From positions 1 to 9,377 of the forward strand of contig DAJW01000048.1 of assembly GCA_002496485.1 (NCBI GenBank): DNA of 9,377 nt, given 5' to 3'. A program made the translations under genes and the position numbers. Source of the DNA: Euryarchaeota archaeon UBA36 (GTDB lineage: Archaea; Thermoplasmatota; Poseidoniia; Poseidoniales; Thalassarchaeaceae). Shown piece after piece: positions 5,066 to 9,377 of the stretch (position 1 is the stretch's first letter; each line of letters opens with the position of its first letter). The notes under the pieces were generated by a model that ran no database searches, was not told the origin of the DNA, and worked only from the letters and a program-made list of their open reading frames with translations.

Positions 5066-6484
5066 ATGCATGAACGTGAAGAGCTCTATATCGGAGGGAA
5101 ATGGATAAGTCCAAATGGGGAAGGAAAAATAGAAGTTTTGAACCCTACGACCGAAGAAATAATTGGCAGTGTTCCAATCGGAAACTCAGTCGATTTGGAT
5201 TTGGCAATAAATTCTGCCCGAGATGCATTTACTTCATGGTCAAATTCATCCATTGACTCCAGGATTGATTATCTGAATAGATTAACCGCAGCAATCAAAG
5301 AAAACACAGAAATGATGGCACAATTAATTACTTCTGAGGTTGGAACTCCAATAGAGTATTCGAGAATGGCGATGGTGGGCACACCTAGAGTAGTAACAAG
5401 ATCTTATGCAAAAATTCTAGAAAGTTTTCAATGGGAAGAAGAAGTCAGAAATTCGTTGATAGTTAAGGAGCCAGTGGGAGTTGTGGGGATGATAACGCCA
5501 TGGAATTTTCCATTGCATCAAATCATAGGAAAGGTAGCTCCAGCAATTGCTTCCGGGTGCACAATGGTCCTAAAACCATCAAAGGAAGCGCCACTTAATT
5601 CATTCTTCTTAGCTGATTTAATCCATAGTATTGACCTACCCAAGGGCGTATTCAATTTGGTTTCAGGCCATGGAAGGGATATTGGAGAAAAAATGGCCAA
5701 ACATCCAGAATTAGATATGATTAGTTTCACCGGTTCCACAAGTGCAGGGATTAGAGTTAGTGAATTAGCTTCTCAAAGTGTGAAGCGTGTTTCATTGGAA
5801 TTGGGCGGTAAAAGTGCTAATGTAATTCTCAAAGATGCAGACATTGCAAGGGCATCTAGTATAGCAGTAAATGCATGTTTTGGAAATTCTGGACAAGAAT
5901 GCTCGGCGCTAACAAGATTGATTGTACCTAAAATTCACTTAGATCAGGTTATTGATATTGTAATTGACAAGATTGAGAAGTATAAAGTTGGAAATCCGCT
6001 AGAAGAATCGACAAGATGTGGGCCATTAATATCTAAGAAACAACAAGAAAGTGTAAATTCATTCATCAGGAATGGGATTGAAGAAGGGGCAAAGTTGCTG
6101 GTTGGTGGAGAAGGAATGCCGGATGGTTTGAAAAGAGGGTTCTTCGTTAAACCTACAGCCTTTTCTGAGGTGAGGAGTGATATGACAATTTTTAATGAGG
6201 AAATTTTTGGTCCTGTCTTATCTATAATATCTTATGAAGATGAAGCTGAAGCTTTGGAATTAGCTAATAACTCTGAATATGGATTATCCGGTGGAGTTTG
6301 GTCTTCTGATGAATCTAAGGCATTAAATTTCGCGAGAAAGATGAGAACTGGGCAAGTTAGCATAAATGGGGGAAGATTCAATGTTTCTGCCCCTTTTGGT
6401 GGATATAAGAAATCTGGAAATGGTCGAGAACTAGGAATACATGGACTTGAAGAGTTCTTAGAGGTAAAATCTATTCAAAGATGA
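5066..6484 (+). CDS. NAD(P)-dependent aldehyde dehydrogenase
   Basis: This cytoplasmic oxidoreductase of the classical ALDH superfamily turns an aldehyde into its carboxylate with NAD(P). At 472 aa it is full length. It shows the ordered family landmarks: YIGGKW near the N-terminus, ITPWNFPL (143-150, N147), VLKPSKEAPL (K170), the nucleotide-binding FTGSTSAG (221-228), the general base E245 in LELGGKS, the catalytic cysteine C279 in NSGQECSA, EEIFGPVLS, and the C-terminal PFGGYKKSGNGRELG. The cofactor loop and overall pattern resemble broad-specificity bacterial enzymes (betaine, succinate-semialdehyde or medium-chain aldehyde types), and the substrate cannot be read from sequence. The ATG at 5066 is supported by the TATA-like element 28 bases upstream; no Shine-Dalgarno sequence is present. 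It leads a tight rightward cluster: the stop is ten bases before the next ATG. Confidence 0.95.
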   Translation: MHEREELYIGGKWISPNGEGKIEVLNPTTEEIIGSVPIGNSVDLDLAINSARDAFTSWSNSSIDSRIDYLNRLTAAIKENTEMMAQLITSEVGTPIEYSRMAMVGTPRVVTRSYAKILESFQWEEEVRNSLIVKEPVGVVGMITPWNFPLHQIIGKVAPAIASGCTMVLKPSKEAPLNSFFLADLIHSIDLPKGVFNLVSGHGRDIGEKMAKHPELDMISFTGSTSAGIRVSELASQSVKRVSLELGGKSANVILKDADIARASSIAVNACFGNSGQECSALTRLIVPKIHLDQVIDIVIDKIEKYKVGNPLEESTRCGPLISKKQQESVNSFIRNGIEEGAKLLVGGEGMPDGLKRGFFVKPTAFSEVRSDMTIFNEEIFGPVLSIISYEDEAEALELANNSEYGLSGGVWSSDESKALNFARKMRTGQVSINGGRFNVSAPFGGYKKSGNGRELGIHGLEEFLEVKSIQR

Positions 6485-6487
6485 GGT
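6483..6487 (+). promoter_or_regulatory. Ribosome binding site of the 2-phosphoglycerate kinase-like gene
   Basis: GAGGT overlaps the last two bases of the ALDH stop codon and ends six bases before the ATG at 6494. This spacing supports that ATG over the in-frame TTG at 6488, and it indicates translation from a polycistronic mRNA. Confidence 0.6.
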
Positions 6488-6493
6488 TTGGAT

Positions 6494-7084
6494 ATGAGTA
6501 AGCAACGGTTAGTTGTAATTACGGGAACTAGTGGTGTGGGTAAATCTACACTTGCAGGAAGAATTAATTCTGAGATGAGTTTTGATAAGATGACATCTAC
6601 AGATACTGTAAGAGAAGTTCTGAGGACTAGAGTAGATTTGGTTGGGGAAGGTGCACTTCACAGATCCTCTTTCGAAAATGCAGGCAGTAATGCTGTAGAA
6701 AATTGGAAAGAAACAGTTGAAATATTAGCTGAAGGAATTAGTTCCGTGATTAATAGGGCTGAAAATAAAATCATTGATTTAATTATAGAGGGAGTGCATT
6801 TTCTTCCAACGAAAAGATTAATTTCGAATTGGGAAAAAGGTGGTGGGATAGCAGTGGGCATAGTGCTTTATGTTGAGAATTTGGATATCCACAAAGAAAT
6901 GATTTCTAATAGAGAGAAACATAATGGAAAAAAGGTAAATCATTACCTGAATAATATTGATAGGATAAGAGAAATACAATCTGAAATGATGATTAGGGGT
7001 ATTGAATCGGGGTGGAAATTGATAGATATTACTCGAGATGAAAATCCAATTGATATAGTAAAAAATGCTCTAGATGAGATATAA
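6494..7084 (+). CDS. 2-phosphoglycerate kinase-like P-loop kinase
   Basis: This 196-aa single-domain P-loop kinase has Walker A GTSGVGKST at residues 11-19. The segments TDTVREVLRT (36-45), LHRSSFENAG (55-64) and IIEGVHFLP match the pattern of archaeal 2-phosphoglycerate kinase (TDxIREVxR, LHxSSYxA, IIEGVHLxP). That enzyme makes 2,3-bisphosphoglycerate from 2-phosphoglycerate and ATP. In thermophilic methanogens it feeds cyclic 2,3-diphosphoglycerate, but no cyclising synthetase gene lies in this window. Homologous domains also occur in other organisms with other or unknown substrates, so substrate assignment is tentative. The C-terminal third is ordinary kinase-like alpha/beta sequence with a lid-like basic stretch (NREKHNGKK). 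A GAGGT ribosome binding site fixes the ATG at 6494. It lies between ALDH and the cupin gene on one strand with short gaps, probably one transcription unit. Confidence 0.7.
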   Translation: MSKQRLVVITGTSGVGKSTLAGRINSEMSFDKMTSTDTVREVLRTRVDLVGEGALHRSSFENAGSNAVENWKETVEILAEGISSVINRAENKIIDLIIEGVHFLPTKRLISNWEKGGGIAVGIVLYVENLDIHKEMISNREKHNGKKVNHYLNNIDRIREIQSEMMIRGIESGWKLIDITRDENPIDIVKNALDEI

Positions 7085-7089
7085 AAAGT

Positions 7090-7095
7090 AGGAGA
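7090..7095 (+). promoter_or_regulatory. Ribosome binding site of the cupin gene
   Basis: AGGAGA ends four bases before the ATG at 7100, a strong Shine-Dalgarno match. With only 15 bases between the upstream stop and this start, it supports co-translation from the ALDH transcript. Confidence 0.65.
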
Positions 7096-7099
7096 TAAT

Positions 7100-7459
7100 A
7101 TGGAAAAAATAAATATTTTTGAAAAATTTTCAAAATTTACAGAACATTGGGAACCAAAGGTAATTGCAGAGATGAATAATTATCAATTCAAGTTAGTTAA
7201 GATAAAGGGCGATTTTATCTGGCATAATCATGCCGACACAGATGAGACTTTTATTGTAATAAAGGGAAAAATGAAGATTCAATTCAAAACTAATATTGTG
7301 GATTTAGAAGAAGGAGAAATGATAATTGTTCCAAAGGGTGTTGAACATAAACCAATGGCAGAAGATGAATGTTTGGTGATGTTAATTGAGCCTAAAGGAA
7401 TTGTTAATACTGGAGAAAAGGTTTCTGAGTACACCGCCCTCAATGATATTTGGATTTAG
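7100..7459 (+). CDS. Small single-domain cupin protein
   Basis: This 119-aa protein is one conserved cupin beta-barrel. Motif 1 is WHNHADTDETFIVIKG (residues 41-56), giving the metal ligands H42, H44 and E49. Motif 2 is EGEMIIVPKGVEHKP (71-85), giving H83. All four usual ligands are present, so metal binding is likely. Cupins of this size include isomerases, dioxygenases and sugar or small-molecule sensors; sequence does not decide among them. It is the last gene of the ALDH cluster, has its own strong ribosome binding site, and its stop is three bases from the stop of the convergent enoyl-CoA hydratase gene. A role tied to the aldehyde or phosphoglycerate metabolism of its neighbours is possible but not shown. 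Confidence 0.85.
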   Translation: MEKINIFEKFSKFTEHWEPKVIAEMNNYQFKLVKIKGDFIWHNHADTDETFIVIKGKMKIQFKTNIVDLEEGEMIIVPKGVEHKPMAEDECLVMLIEPKGIVNTGEKVSEYTALNDIWI

Positions 7460-7462
7460 AAA

Positions 7463-8299
7463 TTACTCTCCAACCCAATGCGGATCAGTTCTATCGAAAT
7501 AAGATTTAACCCCAATTTCTTTATCTTTGGTATCAAATAGTGATACAAAGGCATCTCTTTCTGATTCAATGCCCTTGGAAAATGGCATTTCTAGGGCGAA
7601 TCTAACGGCCCTTTTGGCCACCTTTATTGTATATGGTGATTTTCTGGAGATTTCTTTTGCTAAATTAATACATGTAGACTCTAATTCTTCAGGTTCCAAT
7701 AATTTGTTAACAATTCCCATTTCTAAAGATTCGTTTGCTGATATCATTCTACCTGATAGGATGATTTCCATAGTTCTTCCATATCCAATCAGTCTACAAA
7801 GCCTTTGGGACCCCCCTCCACCTGGAATTAATCCTAGATTAATCTCGGGCTGTCCGAAAGTAGATCTTGTAGATGCAATTCTAATATCACAGGATAGGGC
7901 TAGTTCGAGACCGCCCCCTAATGCAAATCCATCAACCATTGCAATTGTTGGTTTACTTAAATTCCAGACCGATTCCCATGCATTATCTTCAAAGAATGGT
8001 CTGACATCATAAGATTTCTTATCTATAAATTCTGATATATCAGCTCCGGCTGCAAATGAAGCAGGTTTAGGCTTCTTATTTTCTATAGATTTTTTGGGTT
8101 TAGAGCCCTTGATTATTATACATCTAATGTTAGGATTTTCTTCTGCTAATCTACAATTTTTCTTTATCAACATATGCGAATCGGAATTTAGAGCATTTAG
8201 TTTATCAGGGCGATTTAAAGTCCAAACAGAAATTACTCCACCAGTCGGACTAGAATTTTCGACTGCAATCTCCTCAATCAATAGTTCTGGATCTTCCAT
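7463..8299 (-). CDS. Enoyl-CoA hydratase/isomerase family protein
   Basis: This is a crotonase-fold enzyme of 278 aa, predicted to hydrate trans-2-enoyl-CoA to 3-hydroxyacyl-CoA in fatty-acid or related acyl-CoA breakdown. The CoA and oxyanion-hole segments are FAAGADISEF (82-91) and ALGGGLELAL (126-135). The two catalytic glutamates of true hydratases are present, E132 in GGGLELA and E152 in FGQPEINLG, 20 residues apart as in mammalian crotonase. LNRPDKLNALN near residue 28 and GLIPGGGGSQRL (156-167) complete the family pattern. A lysine- and proline-rich insertion of ~15 residues (66-80) sits between IIIKG and FAAGAD, where most relatives have only a few residues. The first ATG is at 8299, and the upstream TATA-like element suggests a near-leaderless transcript of its own, although the gene also follows the membrane-protein gene by 40 bases. 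Confidence 0.92.
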   Translation of the reverse strand: MEDPELLIEEIAVENSSPTGGVISVWTLNRPDKLNALNSDSHMLIKKNCRLAEENPNIRCIIIKGSKPKKSIENKKPKPASFAAGADISEFIDKKSYDVRPFFEDNAWESVWNLSKPTIAMVDGFALGGGLELALSCDIRIASTRSTFGQPEINLGLIPGGGGSQRLCRLIGYGRTMEIILSGRMISANESLEMGIVNKLLEPEELESTCINLAKEISRKSPYTIKVAKRAVRFALEMPFSKGIESERDAFVSLFDTKDKEIGVKSYFDRTDPHWVGE

Positions 8300-8325
8300 G
8301 ATGATGCGAAATAGTAATCTTGCTT

Positions 8326-8333
8326 GAATATTT
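8326..8333 (-). promoter_or_regulatory. TATA-like element for the enoyl-CoA hydratase gene
   Basis: On the minus strand AAATATTC is centred about 31 bases upstream of the ATG at 8299, in the 40-base gap after the membrane-protein stop. Its core is close to that of the element between the phosphatase and ALDH genes. No Shine-Dalgarno sequence is seen before the ATG. Confidence 0.4.
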
Positions 8334-8339
8334 CACTCA

Positions 8340-9203
8340 TTAAGACTCTATATCAGAATTCGGAGAATCAACAAATCCAATAGGTGGCGGGATTGAATTT
8401 TCAGTATTGTATGAATCCGTATCTGTAAAATCGTCGTAATCTTGTACCTTAGTTAAGGTGTTATGATTAACAATTAGTGAAACTCTAATTTTGATAATTC
8501 TATTAGAATCCACGCGTACGAATGATATTCCTTGAGGGATATTAGGATTGTATTCTTCTGGTTCTGAAAGAATTTTGATTTCGGAATTATTGTTTAATAT
8601 ATGTGTAAAATCTTCGCCATCTTCAGAATCTGCCCATTGAGCAACTTTTTTAGCTATATTTTTTGCGAGAATCATTCTCCTTTCCCTGGTTAAACGTTCT
8701 TTGACTTTATCTCGCATATCTCTCTTTACAGAGATTAGCTGTTCAACCTCTAATTCGTGTTGTGAATCTGGATCTGAAGTAGCCACATACACTTTAGCCA
8801 ATCCTTCTACATCAATATCACTTTTGGAATCTGCTTGGTATTCTATATGTGATATTTCTTGGCTATTATTTTCTATTTGGATGGACGGTAAATTGTCAAT
8901 TTCTTTTCTTCTGCGAGATCTGGTAATATTTTGATTCTTGTCCGGATTATCTATTTCTTCTTTGGTTACAGGTACTGGGAGCTCAACCTCTCCAACCACA
9001 ATAGGCCCGGTACTTTTTTTATGCTGGTTAAATGATTTTTTTGTAACTCTGTTTCCGGTGAATAACAGTAATGATAATAATAGAAGGATTGTAATTGCTC
9101 CAGCAACCTGAAAAAGGAATCCTTCACTGATTATGAAAATAAGATAAATTGGGATACTTATGAGATTTAATAGGATTAAGATTAGGCGTAGTAAGGATGC
9201 CAT
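8340..9203 (-). CDS. Hypothetical two-helix membrane protein with charged C-terminal region
   Basis: The function of this gene was not recognised. The 287 aa begin with two hydrophobic segments, about residues 5-26 and 30-49, separated by a short SEGF turn. This predicts a membrane hairpin. The basic stretch after the second helix (NRVTKKSFNQHKK) places the remaining ~235 residues in the cytoplasm by the positive-inside rule. That part is hydrophilic: a low-complexity linker with a basic patch (RSRRRK, ~95-100), then a probable helical or coiled-coil stretch (~150-190, rich in K, R and E), then a region with beta-like alternation (GISFVRVDSNRIIKIRVSLIV, given here as two parts: 225-234 and 235-245) and an acidic tail. 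The ATG at 9203 follows the RdgB stop by 23 bases, with AGGG seven bases upstream as a possible ribosome binding site. The overlapping minus-strand order suggests co-transcription with rdgB. Confidence 0.75.
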   Translation of the reverse strand: MASLLRLILILLNLISIPIYLIFIISEGFLFQVAGAITILLLLSLLLFTGNRVTKKSFNQHKKSTGPIVVGEVELPVPVTKEEIDNPDKNQNITRSRRRKEIDNLPSIQIENNSQEISHIEYQADSKSDIDVEGLAKVYVATSDPDSQHELEVEQLISVKRDMRDKVKERLTRERRMILAKNIAKKVAQWADSEDGEDFTHILNNNSEIKILSEPEEYNPNIPQGISFVRVDSNRIIKIRVSLIVNHNTLTKVQDYDDFTDTDSYNTENSIPPPIGFVDSPNSDIES

Positions 9204-9226
9204 TGCATCGCCCTAAAAGTAGGTGA

Positions 9227-9377
9227 CTATTCACTTTGACGGGACTTTATTTGTCTAGATAGGTTATTTAGTGCCTTATTCCTATGTGACAGTTGGTCTT
9301 TTTCTTCTTTTTTCATTTGTCCACATGTCCTTCCATCCGAGTCATTGGGGATGAAAATAGGATCATAACCAAAACCA
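9227..9377 (-). CDS. XTP/dITP (Ham1/RdgB) pyrophosphatase, C-terminal part
   Basis: The last 49 residues of a non-canonical purine NTP pyrophosphatase are visible; the gene enters from the right edge. The family hydrolyses ITP, dITP and XTP to monophosphates and keeps damaged bases out of nucleic acids. The visible part begins with the signature GFGYDPIFIP, then has GRTCGQMKKEEKDQLSHR, which matches the conserved T-x-A-E-M-x(3)-EK-N-x-(I/L)-SHR segment with G and Q in place of the usual AE, and RNKALNNL. The protein ends shortly after, as in RdgB/HAM1 proteins of ~185-200 aa. It is the upstream neighbour of the membrane-protein gene on the same strand, 23 bases away. Confidence 0.93.
   Translation of the reverse strand, partial: GFGYDPIFIPNDSDGRTCGQMKKEEKDQLSHRNKALNNLSRQIKSRQSE

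Noticed and set aside
5012..5071. Extended N-terminus of the phosphatase from the ATG at 5071
   Set aside because: It would overlap the divergent ALDH start and place the RHA motif near residue 29. The ATG at 5011 gives a normal SixA N-terminus and a well-placed TATA element.
7527..8327. Plus-strand open frames opposite enoyl-CoA hydratase (161 and 77 codons)
   Set aside because: They are antisense to a gene with complete crotonase motifs and show no domain or ribosome binding site.
1..9377. Defence, toxin-antitoxin, prophage or transposon functions
   Set aside because: No nuclease, transposase, integrase, terminal repeats or toxin-antitoxin pair was found. The genes are mostly metabolic with tight spacing.

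Overview
The window is AT-rich and densely packed, with no gap longer than about 100 bases. It looks like a chromosomal segment of an archaeon. Three observations support this. The triosephosphate isomerase is the short (220 aa) archaeal type. A P-loop protein resembles archaeal 2-phosphoglycerate kinase. Several operon-leading genes lack a Shine-Dalgarno sequence and instead carry a TATA-like element 27-31 bases upstream of the start codon, as expected for leaderless archaeal transcripts. The mix of bacterial-looking metabolic genes with a calcium-repeat, sequon-rich lipoprotein suggests a planktonic marine euryarchaeote such as Poseidoniales (Marine Group II). That lineage call is inference and was not tested.

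Layout, left to right. The 5' end of sucC (succinyl-CoA synthetase beta) runs leftward out of the window. Divergent from it are four rightward genes: a sugar-1-phosphate nucleotidyltransferase (GDP-mannose pyrophosphorylase-like), tpiA, a class I polyphosphate kinase 2, and a predicted lipoprotein in which four calcium-binding modules precede a PI-PLC-like phosphodiesterase domain. A SixA-like histidine phosphatase gene converges on the lipoprotein gene and is divergent from an aldehyde dehydrogenase gene. The latter leads a rightward cluster of three: ALDH, 2-phosphoglycerate kinase-like protein, small cupin. Converging on the cupin is a leftward cluster: RdgB/HAM1 (partial), an unrecognised two-helix membrane protein, and an enoyl-CoA hydratase.

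Most of the genes are central metabolism and housekeeping: TCA cycle, glycolysis/gluconeogenesis, polyphosphate-driven nucleotide phosphorylation, activated sugar supply, aldehyde and acyl-CoA oxidation, and nucleotide-pool sanitation. No defence system, mobile element, CRISPR array, tRNA or rRNA was seen.

The most distinctive item is the lipoprotein. Its modules repeat every 40 residues exactly, its cysteines fall every 20 residues exactly, and each inter-module linker carries an N-glycosylation sequon. The second point of interest is promoter and start architecture: one TATA-like element centred almost equidistantly between two divergent starts, and short upstream ORFs overlapping several starts.
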